NCBI RefSeq assembly: GCF_020594515.1
Contig: NZ_JAJCTH010000002.1
Location: forward strand, 124,001-188,000
From: Rhodoferax sp. U2-2l
Lineage (GTDB): Bacteria; Pseudomonadota; Gammaproteobacteria; Burkholderiales; Burkholderiaceae_C
DNA: 64,000 nucleotides
Direction of reading: 5' to 3'
The notes beneath the pieces were generated by a model. It saw only the letters and a program-made list of their open reading frames with translations, was not told the origin of the DNA and did no database searches. Position 1 is the first letter of the stretch. Every line of letters starts with the position of its first letter. Made by a program: the position numbers and the translations under genes. Positions 39,401 to 47,568 of the stretch are shown piece after piece.

Positions 39401-41138
39401 CACCGTGCGCGAAGCCGGGGACGAGGTCACGCTGCGTTTTGGGGTGAGCGACTCCGGCATCGGCATCGCCCCGGATCAGCAGCAGCAAATTTTTGCCGAG
39501 TTTTCGCAGGCGGACGGGTCCACCAGCCGCCAATATGGCGGAACCGGCCTGGGGCTGACCATCTGCCGTCGGCTGGTGGAGGCCATGGGCGGTGAACTCC
39601 ATGTGGCCAGTGTGCTCGGCAGTGGCAGCGAGTTCTGGTTTGTGCTGACCTTCAAGCGCATTCAGGCGCCCGTGCTGGACGCGCCGGAAAAGACGGCCCT
39701 GTCGGTGTTGATTGCCGACGACAACCGCATGGCGCGCGAAGCGCTGGGCACCATGGCCGATGGGCTGGGCTGGCGGGTGACCACGCTGGGCTCTGGCGAA
39801 GACGTGTTGGCCCACCTGAAGTCCAGAGCGCAACCGTCCCATGCCGACGAAGTGTTGCTGCTGGATTTCAAGATGCCGGGTTTGGACGGGCTGCAGACCG
39901 CACACGCCGCGCGTTGTGCCCAGCCGGGGGCTTTTGACCCGGTTGTCATCCTGGTCACGGCCTACGCCAACGATGAACTGGCCAGCCACCCGCACGCCCA
40001 TCTGGCCGATGCCGTGTTGCTCAAACCGGTGACTCCGTCGGCCCTGTACAACGCGGTTACCAAAGCGCTGCACCTGCGCCGCGGGGAGCAAGTCCAGGCA
40101 CCGGCTGCAGGTCAGGCGCGACTGGTCGGCTTGCGCCTGCTGGTGGTGGACGACAGTGACATCAACCGCGAGGTGGCGCAGCGCATCTTTGCCAGCGAAG
40201 GCGCCGAGGTCACCCTGGCCAACGATGGCCAGGAAGCGGTGGACTGGCTGCGGGACCATGGGGATGCCGTTGACCTGGTGTTGATGGATGTGCAAATGCC
40301 GGTACTCAACGGGTATGAAGCCACGCGGCAAATCCGCCGCTTACCCCATTTGGCTGAACTGCCCATCGTCGCTTTGACCGCCGGGGCTTTCCTGGACCAG
40401 CAGGCGCAGGCCAGTCAGGCGGGCATGACGTGTTTTATTTCCAAACCCTTCGATGTGGACGCCGCCGTGGCACTGATGCTCAAACTCACCCACCATGTCG
40501 CGGAGCCTGCCGCGCCTCAGCCAGAGACGGCCCAGACGCCGATCGACCTGGACCGTGGCGACTTGCCGGGTTTGTCGCTGAGCCAGGGTTTGGCCATCTG
40601 GCGTGATGAGGCGGCTTACAAACAATTCCTGCGGCTGTTTGTGACCCGGTATGGTGAGGTGGTGGCCGACTTGCGGCGCCTGGAGCCCCCCGCAGCGCAA
40701 GCGCTGGCGCACAAGCTCAAAGGGGCAGCGGCGTCGTTGGCGCTGGAGGACGTGGCCGCGTCTGCGGCTGAGCTGGAAGCCAACCTGCGCGCCCAGGCCG
40801 ACCCCGGTGAGGCCATGGCCAAGCTGCAGGGGGCGATGGACACAGCCTTCACCACCATTCACCTGTTTGCCTCCGACCCGGTGCCGCCCGCCTCAGACAA
40901 ATCTCAGTCCGGGCAGGCCGGTGCCGTGGCTGATCTGGTGGCGCAACTGTTGGCGTCCTGGGGCAGCGACAGCGCTCAGGAGGTGCGGCAAGCCCTGGCC
41001 AATTTGGTGCCCGTGTTGCCCGCCGCCCGATTGACCGCTGTGCAGGCGGCTCTCGATGGTTATGATTTCAGGGCGGGTGAAGCGGCCACGCGGGCGCTGC
41101 AAGCGGCGTTGAATTTGAGCAAGGGAGTGCAAGGATGA
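36420..41138 (+). CDS. BvgS/EvgS-like hybrid sensor kinase with periplasmic binding domain
   Basis: About 1572 aa from ATG 36420, which places a signal peptide (MARRVFLVALLVGLWLGWAP) at the N-terminus; the frame is open to ATG 36345. Numbered from 36345: an SBP_bac_3 domain (66-283, VSDENFPPYLFRNSEGQVEG), TM (293-315), four PAS domains (about 350-860), HisKA with His887 in NVSHELRTPMNAIMG, and an ATPase domain (YGGTGLGLTI). Two receivers follow (LIADDNRMARE from 1120; VVDDSDINREVAQ from 1265 with LMDVQMP), then a C-terminal HPt with His in LAHKLKGAAASL. It is a complete phosphorelay in one chain. Its stop overlaps the HD-GYP gene start. Confidence 0.92.
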   Translation: MARRVFLVALLVGLWLGWAPGVWAAEASEAPMAEVGGPKKSIHVVSDENFPPYLFRNSEGQVEGYTADLWRLFERKTGIQVTLTATDWANAQAMVQAQKADVIDLIYRTPSREPVYDFSKPYADSPAAIFSHASIGGISGVQMLKGFRIGVQAGDACIDKLHEKGITDLVTYPNYTAMIGAATRQEIKMFCMDEYPANYYLYQLGAHQNFLKSFVLYKGQFHRAVLKGQAAVLNQVEAGMLTLDPTELEQLREKWLGSKVQFFPYGKYLAWGALLVVLTGFVLGVWNLSLRRQVAARTEALKQALDALKTAHDAAQDSNEQLTATLEAIPDALFKIDGEGRLLDVFAIKADKLFAPKRELVGKRISEVLPPEAAQTFLDSIHAAAQSGSDYGRVVQLKVAGQDAWFQLSTTTKSQKGASSPQFLVLSHDITQRQLAEQQLKTSELRMRTLIQAIPDPVWLKDTEGVYLACNSRFEAFFGQSEQAIVGKTDFDFVDKALAESFRKHDLLAMALDGPSVNEEWITFASDGHRALLETTKTPVRDELGQVKGVLGISHDITQHRELLDRLTAAKEHLNQLNQELESKVAARTQEVHDLYDQAPCGYHSLSPEGVILRVNQTELTMLGYTEDEFVGRRMVDFLAPDSVLKFKDIYARFLETGSLRNVEYNAVCKDGSIRPVLIDANLVRGPAGEPLLTRSTMVDNSQRKAQALQIKTLNNLLQEVVESLPYGVVVFDEAGLVRLKNCRVTQLLDYPADFFDRPQTSFGDMLHFNWARGDYEDRPFEDVQAYFVEAMASRQTIQFERKQAHDVFLEVCADPLSNGWTLLTYTDVSAHKLAEQTLQRARQTAEAATVAKSAFIANVSHELRTPMNAIMGLSYLLEKSHLPGDANEVVAKIRAASNTLMAMLNEVLDFSKIESGKLNLQASPFRLGDILDNLAGIMSTNARDKDLELVIAPPPVGTSELVGDSLRLEQVLINLTGNAIKFTAQGHVALNISTVREAGDEVTLRFGVSDSGIGIAPDQQQQIFAEFSQADGSTSRQYGGTGLGLTICRRLVEAMGGELHVASVLGSGSEFWFVLTFKRIQAPVLDAPEKTALSVLIADDNRMAREALGTMADGLGWRVTTLGSGEDVLAHLKSRAQPSHADEVLLLDFKMPGLDGLQTAHAARCAQPGAFDPVVILVTAYANDELASHPHAHLADAVLLKPVTPSALYNAVTKALHLRRGEQVQAPAAGQARLVGLRLLVVDDSDINREVAQRIFASEGAEVTLANDGQEAVDWLRDHGDAVDLVLMDVQMPVLNGYEATRQIRRLPHLAELPIVALTAGAFLDQQAQASQAGMTCFISKPFDVDAAVALMLKLTHHVAEPAAPQPETAQTPIDLDRGDLPGLSLSQGLAIWRDEAAYKQFLRLFVTRYGEVVADLRRLEPPAAQALAHKLKGAAASLALEDVAASAAELEANLRAQADPGEAMAKLQGAMDTAFTTIHLFASDPVPPASDKSQSGQAGAVADLVAQLLASWGSDSAQEVRQALANLVPVLPAARLTAVQAALDGYDFRAGEAATRALQAALNLSKGVQG

Positions 41139-42133
41139 TGTCTAACACCATACTGATCGTGGATGACGAGCCCATCAACCTGGCGGTGATGGAGGTCGCC
41201 TTGAAGGACGACTACCGGCTGGTGTTTGCCCGCAACGGCCTGGACGCCATGGCCGCAGCCCTGAAACACCTGCCCGCGCTGATCCTGCTGGACATTCAGA
41301 TGCCCGACATGAATGGCTACGCCGTCTGCCACCAACTCAAGGCCGATCCACGCACCGAGGGGATTCCGGTGATCTTCATCTCGGGTCTGGCGGATGCCGG
41401 GCACGAAGAAGAGGGTTTTGCCTGCGGCGCGGTGGACTACATCCACAAACCCATTTCCCGGGCCATCTTGCGGGCCCGGGTGCAAACCCATCTGTCCCTG
41501 GTGCGCGCCAGCAGGCTGGACCGAAGTTACCGGGAAGCCATCCACATGCTGGGTGAGGCCGGGCACTTCAACGACAACGACACCGGCGTCCACATCTGGC
41601 GCATGGCCGCTTATGCGGGGCTGATCGCCAGCGCCTACGGTCTGGAAAAAGAACAGTGTGAACTGATCGAGCTGGCCGCGCCGATGCACGACACCGGCAA
41701 GATCGGTATTCCCCATGCCATCCTCAAGAAGCCCGGCAAGCTCGATGCCGACGAGTGGACGCAGATGAAAACCCATTCCAGAATCGGGTACGACATCTTG
41801 TCTAAAAGTGATGCGCCGATTTTCCAGATGGCGGCCACGATTGCCCTGCACCACCACGAACGCTGGGACGGCTCAGGTTACCCGGACCAATTGGCGGGCC
41901 TGGACATCCCGGTGGCGGCCCGTGTGGTGGCCTTGGCCGATGTGTTTGATGCCTTGTCGATGAGCCGCCCCTACAAACCCGCTTGGCCCGAGGCGCAGGT
42001 GATTGCCACCATCCGCGCCAGCGCGGGCAGCCATTTTGAGCCCGCCATGGTGCAAGCCTTTGACGCCGTGCTGGACAAGATGTGCCAAACCAAGGCCGAT
42101 TGGGACTTCAGGGAACAGCAGGCCTCATGGTGA
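41135..42133 (+). CDS. RpfG-like response regulator with HD-GYP c-di-GMP phosphodiesterase domain
   Basis: 332 aa. The receiver domain (about 1-125) has IVDDEPINLAV and phospho-acceptor Asp in LILLDIQMPDMNGY. The HD-GYP domain (about 150-325) keeps the HD pair and HDTGKIGIPHAILKKPGKL, the second His in THSRIGYDIL, and the diagnostic HHERWDGSGYPDQLAG. Such proteins degrade cyclic di-GMP when phosphorylated. It overlaps the hybrid-kinase stop by 4 nt and is almost certainly its output partner. Its 3' end overlaps the convergent pcm gene by 9 bp. Confidence 0.95.
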   Translation: MMSNTILIVDDEPINLAVMEVALKDDYRLVFARNGLDAMAAALKHLPALILLDIQMPDMNGYAVCHQLKADPRTEGIPVIFISGLADAGHEEEGFACGAVDYIHKPISRAILRARVQTHLSLVRASRLDRSYREAIHMLGEAGHFNDNDTGVHIWRMAAYAGLIASAYGLEKEQCELIELAAPMHDTGKIGIPHAILKKPGKLDADEWTQMKTHSRIGYDILSKSDAPIFQMAATIALHHHERWDGSGYPDQLAGLDIPVAARVVALADVFDALSMSRPYKPAWPEAQVIATIRASAGSHFEPAMVQAFDAVLDKMCQTKADWDFREQQASW

Positions 42134-42820
42134 GCCGTCGGGCACCGCACCGGTGTCGCGCAAGGGCACAAACACCACCGGGAGCACCTCGCGCTCATGC
42201 AACTGCCCGGCCAGGTTCTTGCTGACCAGCCGCAGGCCCTGCCGCCAGTGGTCGGCCCCCACCGGAATCACCAGGCGGCCGCCCGGTTTGAGCTGGTCGA
42301 CCAGCGCCTGCGGCACCTGCGAGGCCGCTGCGGTGACGATGATGGCGTCATACGGCGCATGCTCCGGCCAGCCCGCATGACCATCACCCGTGTGCACCGT
42401 CACGTTGGGGAAATTCAGACCCGCCAGCCGCTCTTTGGCCTGCCTGGCCAGCGCGTCGATGAATTCAACCGATTCAACCTGCTTGACCAACCGTGACAGG
42501 ATGGCTGCCTGGTACCCCGAGCCGGTGCCAATTTCCAGCACCACGTCATCGGGCTCAAGGGCGAGCAACTCGGTCATCAGGGCGACGACGTACGGTTGCG
42601 AAATCGTTTGGGCATGGCCGATGGGCAGGGGGATGTTCAAGTAGCTGCAGGGGCGCAGCTCCTCGGGCACAAAGGCTTCGCGCGGCACCTCGCGCAAGGC
42701 TCGAAGCACGCGGGGAGACAAGGTTTTGCAACCAGTCAGGTACTGCGTGTCATGGACTTCCTCGGCGATTTCCCGGACCAGGGCCTCACGCTCCTGATCA
42801 TGGTGCTGCAGGGGTGTCAT
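42125..42820 (-). CDS. pcm: Protein-L-isoaspartate O-methyltransferase
   Basis: Methylates isoaspartyl residues in damaged proteins with SAM, starting their repair; cytosolic. 231 aa. SAM-binding LEIGTGSGYQAAILSRL and the substrate-side NIPLPIGHAQTISQPYVVALM are typical, with post-motif ALVDQLKPGGRLVIPVG. The frame is open upstream to 43072, but that extension overlaps cfa and lacks family similarity. ATG 42820 overlaps the cfa stop by 4 nt, so cfa-pcm form a coupled unit. Confidence 0.95.
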   Translation of the reverse strand: MTPLQHHDQEREALVREIAEEVHDTQYLTGCKTLSPRVLRALREVPREAFVPEELRPCSYLNIPLPIGHAQTISQPYVVALMTELLALEPDDVVLEIGTGSGYQAAILSRLVKQVESVEFIDALARQAKERLAGLNFPNVTVHTGDGHAGWPEHAPYDAIIVTAAASQVPQALVDQLKPGGRLVIPVGADHWRQGLRLVSKNLAGQLHEREVLPVVFVPLRDTGAVPDGSP

Positions 42821-44067
42821 GGCGGGGCAGATGGGTACATGTAGGCGCGTGACCAGGGGGTGGGGTTGAGGTGCGGGCTGGTGCCGGCCTTGCAGGCCAG
42901 AACCTGGTACACCGACACCCAGTTCTGCGCGAATGCGTTGGCGCAACCCGCGAGGTACATCCGCCAGATGCGGTACGTGGTCTCGTCCACCAGGCTGCGA
43001 ATGACCTGGCTTTGCGACTCGAAGTTGTCTGTCCAGCAGGCGAGGGTACGGGCGTAATGCCGACGCAGACATTCCACATCCAGCGCCTCCAGACCCGCGC
43101 TTTGCATGTCTTTGAGCGCCAGGCCGAGGTGCGGCAACTCGCCATTGGGAAAGACGTATTTTTCGATGAAGCGCGCCGCTCCCAAAGGTGTTGTGCCGCT
43201 GGCGGGGTCGGTGGAGGTGATGCCATGGTTCAACACCAGGCCCCCGTCCTTGAGCAGGCTGTGGATCTTGCCGAAATAGGTGCTCAAGTGGTTTAACCCG
43301 ACGTGCTCGAACATGCCGACCGAGGTGATCTTGTCAAACAGTCCGTCGCGCACATCCATATCCCGGTAATCCATCAGCCGGATCTCGACTTGTCCGTTCA
43401 AGCCAGCCTGTGCCACACGCTCACAGGCCAAAACCGACTGGTTTTTGGACAAAGTGACGCCGACCACCTGGGCGCCATATTTTTCTGCCGCACGCAAAGC
43501 CAGCGCCCCCCAGCCGCAACCAATGTCCAGCAGACGTTCACCTGGCTGAAGCTGGATTTTGTTCAGGATGTGATCCAGCTTGGCTTGCTGAGCCACTTCG
43601 AGTGACTCTGTGCCGCTGGGGAAGTAGGCGCATGAATACACCAACGCCGGGTCCAGCCAGCACCGGAAGAACTCGTTCGACACGTCGTAATGGTGTGCGA
43701 CGGCCAGGGCGTCATGATGGCGGTCATGCGGTACGGCGTTGAAGATGCGACCGAACCTGCCTTGCATGGGCACGCCCATCTGGGCCAGTCGGGAGGCGGC
43801 CCGCACGATGTCCTGGGCATTGCCTTCCACATCAAAATGACCGTTGACATACCCGTCAGCCAGGTTGTCCAGGCTGGGCGGCAAAAAGTACCGGAACGCG
43901 CCGGGGCCGGACAGGCTGACGGTGACTTGTGGGTTGCTGCCAAGATCGTGGTGCAGGCCGTTCCACAGATTCAAACGCAGTGGGATGTCTGTCATCGACT
44001 GAAATCCCGCCAGAAAACGCGAGATCACGCCGAGATCGGAGGCCAAAGGCAGGGTGGGGGCTTTCAT
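42817..44067 (-). CDS. cfa: Cyclopropane-fatty-acyl-phospholipid synthase family protein
   Basis: Transfers a methylene group from SAM to double bonds of membrane phospholipid acyl chains, a stress and stationary-phase membrane modification. 416 aa. The N-terminal lipid-binding region is followed by AHHYDVSNEFF, the SAM motif LDIGCGWGALALRAAEKYG, GVTLSKNQ, and SVGMFEHVG near the bicarbonate-site Glu. A C-terminal helical part completes the domain. It is the first gene of cfa-pcm on the minus strand. Both use SAM, but no regulatory link is visible. Confidence 0.93.
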   Translation of the reverse strand: MKAPTLPLASDLGVISRFLAGFQSMTDIPLRLNLWNGLHHDLGSNPQVTVSLSGPGAFRYFLPPSLDNLADGYVNGHFDVEGNAQDIVRAASRLAQMGVPMQGRFGRIFNAVPHDRHHDALAVAHHYDVSNEFFRCWLDPALVYSCAYFPSGTESLEVAQQAKLDHILNKIQLQPGERLLDIGCGWGALALRAAEKYGAQVVGVTLSKNQSVLACERVAQAGLNGQVEIRLMDYRDMDVRDGLFDKITSVGMFEHVGLNHLSTYFGKIHSLLKDGGLVLNHGITSTDPASGTTPLGAARFIEKYVFPNGELPHLGLALKDMQSAGLEALDVECLRRHYARTLACWTDNFESQSQVIRSLVDETTYRIWRMYLAGCANAFAQNWVSVYQVLACKAGTSPHLNPTPWSRAYMYPSAPP

Positions 44068-44120
44068 GATGGCATGCCGAGATCTGCGTCAACACACACA
44101 CGACTACCTGCGAGACCGGC

Positions 44121-44333
44121 TCACCCGGAACTCGACTTGAGCAGTTCGGCCTCGGCGTCAAGCCAGTCCTCGACCTCCCGACCGGCTGCAAAACCGCGCG
44201 CTTGCGCCCGGTAGTAGGCTGCCGTGGCGATGTGGTCTGCGAGCACCTTGCCTCCCGGAAACCGTTGGCTCCTCGGCTTGTTTTTGCGCGTCTGGGCATG
44301 TCCTGACTCGCTCCCGGGTGCAACGGATTTCAT
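44121..44333 (-). CDS. DUF2934 small protein
   Basis: 70 aa. The C-terminal half, IATAAYYRAQARGFAAGREVEDWLDAE, has the DUF2934 pattern (I-A-x-A-Y-x-A-x-x-R-G-F...DWL-A-E). The function of the family is unknown; it is small, helical and often found near stress genes. It is transcribed away from a second DUF2934 gene at 44580, with about 250 bp between them, and sits upstream of cfa on the same strand. Confidence 0.8.
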   Translation of the reverse strand: MKSVAPGSESGHAQTRKNKPRSQRFPGGKVLADHIATAAYYRAQARGFAAGREVEDWLDAEAELLKSSSG

Positions 44334-44579
44334 GGGCGGCTCCTGCCAATAGGGGTGGACGCTGATCGTACCCAGCAGCCCGAAATAGCACTATGCGCGT
44401 GAGCCCGTAGGGGGCAATACGGACCTGACCGGGTGGACGACAAACACATGGACCTACGTGTCGGTCCGTACGTGTCGTGTCTTACTGATAAATCCCTAAG
44501 CGTGTGCGCGTATTCACAACGGCTTGCCTGATGGTTACGCTTTCACCCATTCAACACACCGCTCTGATGGATCCAGCCG
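44334..44579. other. Divergent intergenic region between two DUF2934 genes
   Basis: No gene is seen. It contains GGACC/GGTCC and TACGTGTC/GTACGTG inverted motifs around 44450-44480 that could be a hairpin or operator. No recognised activator box was found. Confidence 0.4.
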
Positions 44580-44789
44580 ATGACAACTTTCACCCAACGC
44601 AACACCTCACGCCAAATGGCCCGAAGCGCTGAGCATCAACCCGATGGCGATTTTGTTTTTTCAGAGCGTCGCCCGCGCATCGCTGCAACGGCTTATTACA
44701 AGGCCAAGGTGCGTGGCTTCAGCCGCAACCGGGAAATTGACGACTGGTTGCAGACCCAGGCCGAATCCCGCCAGCAGACGGCCAACTAG
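44580..44789 (+). CDS. DUF2934-like small protein
   Basis: 69 aa. The core RIAATAYYKAKVRGFSRNRE and IDDWLQTQAE matches the DUF2934 pattern and resembles the gene at 44121-44333. The N-terminal 30 residues differ. It ends 2 nt before the Hsp20-like gene, so the two are probably co-translated. Function unknown. Confidence 0.75.
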   Translation: MTTFTQRNTSRQMARSAEHQPDGDFVFSERRPRIAATAYYKAKVRGFSRNREIDDWLQTQAESRQQTAN

Positions 44790-44791
44790 CC

Positions 44792-45139
44792 ATGTACAAC
44801 CCCTCATCCCGAATCGTGGGCAACTTGCGTTTTGCCTCCTGGCTGGAACTGGCCTGCTTGGCCCGGTCACCGGGTGACCAACCATCAAGCGCTCATGTTG
44901 TGGTGCGCCTGATGGATCAGCACGGGCGTCGCCAGGCCTGGTGGGGCATGACCCTGAATGACCGCTGGTTGCGTGGTGGCGTTTGGCGGGAGTGTTACTA
45001 CGTCAAACAGTACCGCGCCTTCAACCTGCCGCAGACGGTCGACGAGAGCAAGAGCTCTGCCAAGTACGAGGATGGCGTGTTGAGTCTGGTATTGCCCAAG
45101 AAGGGCAATGGCAGCTTGAAGAAGATCGCTATTCAGTGA
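44792..45139 (+). CDS. Chimeric Hsp20-like small protein with non-Hsp20 N-terminus
   Basis: 115 aa. Residues about 65-115 (ECYYVKQYRAFNLPQTVDES, KYEDGVLSLVLPKK, ending KKIAIQ) match the second half of an alpha-crystallin domain, including the DGVL strand and C-terminal I-x-I. The first 65 residues (tryptophan-rich, WWGMTLNDRWLRGGVWRE) do not look like Hsp20. The first beta strands of the chaperone domain are therefore missing or replaced. It follows the DUF2934 gene by 2 nt. It may be a remnant or a truncated, repurposed chaperone. Confidence 0.7.
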   Translation: MYNPSSRIVGNLRFASWLELACLARSPGDQPSSAHVVVRLMDQHGRRQAWWGMTLNDRWLRGGVWRECYYVKQYRAFNLPQTVDESKSSAKYEDGVLSLVLPKKGNGSLKKIAIQ

Positions 45140-45206
45140 CCGCCACACCGGCTTGCCACTGCTGCCCGACCCGGTCACGTGTTTGCCAGCCGCAAGGTGA
45201 CCCATC

Positions 45207-46031
45207 GTGCATTTTGAGAACGTGGTTTTCGCCGGTGGGGGCAACCGCTGCTTCTGGCAGGCGGGATTCTGGTCGGTCGCTGCATCCAGACTGGATTTGA
45301 AGCCGTCGGGTGTGGTGTCGGTCAGTGCCGGCTCGGCAGTGGCTTGCGCCCTGTTTGCCGGCACCTTCGAGCAAGGTTTTTCCGGTTTCAAACGTGCCAT
45401 CGCCGAGAACGAGCGCAATCTCTATCTGTCCAACCTGCTGCACAAACGTCCGGTTTTTCCCCATGGCAAGCTGTACCGCAATGCGATTTTGGGCAGCATT
45501 GATGGCCATGCGCTGGCCCGCTTGCACAACGGGCCAGAAATTTTCGTCCTGATTGCATGCCCGCCGCGGTGGGCCTCGGCCCACGTGGCGTTTGTGTTGG
45601 GCGTGGTGGCTGTCGGATGGGATGCCTGCAACAAGAAGGCGGTGCATTCCCGGGGCGGTTACCGGGTCGGGTTCAAACCTCAGTATCTGTCGGTGCGGGA
45701 ATGCGCCACCCCGGCCGAGTTGGCCGATCTGATCATGGCCTCGTCCTGTGTGCCGCCGCTGACACCCCAGGCCCGGCGCAACGGCAAGGCGATCTTCGAC
45801 GGCGGCCTGGTCAACAACGTGCCGACCGACGGTGTACCCCAAAAAGACCAGCAGACGTTGGTGCTGCTGACCCGGCAATTCCCCAAGCTGCCGGAAACCG
45901 CCGGATGTACCTATGTGCAACCGTCGCAACCCATTCCGGCCGGGTTTTGGGATTACACCGACGATGCCGCCTTGCAGGCTACCTTTGAGCTTGGGTGCCG
46001 GGATGCCGAGCGCTTTTGCGCGTCGGTTTGA
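45207..46031 (+). CDS. Patatin-like phospholipase family protein
   Basis: 274 aa, cytosolic or peripheral. The oxyanion loop VFAGGGNRCFWQAGF, a nucleophile elbow VVSVSAGSAVACALF and the dyad Asp in IFDGGLVNNVP define the patatin fold. The elbow is S-V-S-A-G instead of the usual G-x-S-x-G, so activity is likely but not certain. It starts with GTG 45207 after AAGGTGA. It converges with uxaB, whose stop lies 3 bp away. The physiological lipid substrate is unknown. Confidence 0.85.
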   Translation: MHFENVVFAGGGNRCFWQAGFWSVAASRLDLKPSGVVSVSAGSAVACALFAGTFEQGFSGFKRAIAENERNLYLSNLLHKRPVFPHGKLYRNAILGSIDGHALARLHNGPEIFVLIACPPRWASAHVAFVLGVVAVGWDACNKKAVHSRGGYRVGFKPQYLSVRECATPAELADLIMASSCVPPLTPQARRNGKAIFDGGLVNNVPTDGVPQKDQQTLVLLTRQFPKLPETAGCTYVQPSQPIPAGFWDYTDDAALQATFELGCRDAERFCASV

Positions 46032-46034
46032 CGA

Positions 46035-47531
46035 TCACAACGCGCTCATCGCCGCTTTGATGCCCACCGCCTGGATGCGCGCGAGCGAGGCGGCCGTCTG
46101 CTCGGCCAGGCCGGGCACCCGCGTCAGGTCCTCGCCCCACAGGCGAGTGTCAGCCAGCAAGGTGGACGCCACTTGGGCCATGTCGGTGGCGCCTTGCCAG
46201 GCGGCGGACATGATCGCCAGGATGTCGGCGTTGTCCTTGATCGGGTAGGTCTGCCCCTGGCGCTGGCCCACATACTCGCCGTTGGCCGTGCGCTCGCACT
46301 GGTAGAACTTGAGCAGCGCCGCCAGTGAGAACGACAACCCGGCGGGTGCCTGGCCATGCTGGGCGGCGTAATCCTTGACGGTGGGCAACACCCGCACCTG
46401 CCATTTGGAGACCGAGTTCAGCGCGATCGAGCTCAGTTCGTGGCGGATGTGCGGGTTGGCAAAACGCTCCATGATGGTTTCGGCGTAGGCGCGGCGCTCG
46501 GCGTCGGGCAGCGGCACAAACGGCACGATTTCCTCGAACATCACCTGCTTCAGGTATTTGGACACTACCGGGTCTTCGGTCATCTCACGCACGGTATCGA
46601 GCCCGGCGCAGTAGGACGCCAATGAACTGGCGGTGTGTGCGCCGTTAAGGATGCGCACCTTGCGGGTGCGGTAGGGCTGCAGGTCGTCGGTCCACACCAC
46701 GTCCAGCCCGGCCTTGTGCAGCGGCAGCTCATCGGCCAGGGCGGCCGGGCCTTCGATCACCCATAGCAGGAACGGCTCGGCGGCCACCATCAGCGGGTCT
46801 TGGTAGCCCAACTCGGCAAACAAGGCTTGCGCCTCAGCGGCTGGAAAGCCGGGCACGATGCGGTCCACCAGCGTGTTGCAGAACACGTTGTGGGCTTCCA
46901 CCCAGGCGATAAATTCGGCAGGCAGTTGCCAGGCCTGGGCGAACTGCAACACAAACTTTTTGAGCTTGGTGCCGTTGGCTTCGATCAGCTCGGCGGGCAG
47001 AAACACCAGGCCGGATGCGGCGGAGCCGCCAAACGCCTGGAAGCGTGCCAGCAGCAGCGCCGTGACCTTGGCCGGGAAGTTGGCCGGGCATTGGCCGTCA
47101 ACAAAGGCTTCTTCCACATAGGCGATACCCGCCTCGGTGGTGTTGGAGACCACAAAACGCAGCGCCGGGTCCTGCATCGTGGCCAGCATGGCCTCCCACT
47201 GGGTGTAGGGGTTGAGCGTGTCGGTGACACAGCTGACCAGGCGCTTGGACTGGGTCGGCTGGCCGTTTTGCACACCGCGCAGCAGCACGGTGAACAGGTG
47301 GTCCTGGGCTGTCATCAGCTCGGCGATGCCGCGCTCCTGCGGCTGGGCCATGATCACCTCGCCGTTCATCAGGCCAGCGCCATTGGCCACGTCCACCATC
47401 CAGTCGACAAAGCCGCGCAGGAAGTTGCCGTCACCGATTTGCAGGAGGCGAACCGGTTTCAGGGTGGAGGGGGCGGACGATGCCACCGCCAGTTGGCCAG
47501 CGGCCAAGTTGGTGCGATTCAGTTCAATCAT
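46035..47531 (-). CDS. uxaB: Tagaturonate reductase (altronate oxidoreductase)
   Basis: Reduces D-tagaturonate to D-altronate with NADH in galacturonate catabolism. 498 aa, matching UxaB length (about 480). RLLQIGDGNFLRGFVDW at the N-terminal nucleotide fold, VVSNTTEAGIAYVEE, NTLVDRIVPGFP and KVRILNGAHTASS are family blocks. The UxuB/mannitol-dehydrogenase branch is the alternative, but overall similarity to remembered UxaB sequence is clearly closer. It is last in a run TRAP dctP-dctQ-dctM, Zn-dehydrogenase, uxaB that starts at a sigma-54 promoter. Confidence 0.9.
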   Translation of the reverse strand: MIELNRTNLAAGQLAVASSAPSTLKPVRLLQIGDGNFLRGFVDWMVDVANGAGLMNGEVIMAQPQERGIAELMTAQDHLFTVLLRGVQNGQPTQSKRLVSCVTDTLNPYTQWEAMLATMQDPALRFVVSNTTEAGIAYVEEAFVDGQCPANFPAKVTALLLARFQAFGGSAASGLVFLPAELIEANGTKLKKFVLQFAQAWQLPAEFIAWVEAHNVFCNTLVDRIVPGFPAAEAQALFAELGYQDPLMVAAEPFLLWVIEGPAALADELPLHKAGLDVVWTDDLQPYRTRKVRILNGAHTASSLASYCAGLDTVREMTEDPVVSKYLKQVMFEEIVPFVPLPDAERRAYAETIMERFANPHIRHELSSIALNSVSKWQVRVLPTVKDYAAQHGQAPAGLSFSLAALLKFYQCERTANGEYVGQRQGQTYPIKDNADILAIMSAAWQGATDMAQVASTLLADTRLWGEDLTRVPGLAEQTAASLARIQAVGIKAAMSAL

Positions 47532-47568
47532 GTGTTGGTCCAGTCATGGAGGGTTGGTGTGGCAAAAC

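Noticed and set aside
42821..43072. N-terminal extension of pcm
   Set aside because: Overlaps cfa, lacks methyltransferase similarity; the family start is at 42820, coupled to the cfa stop.
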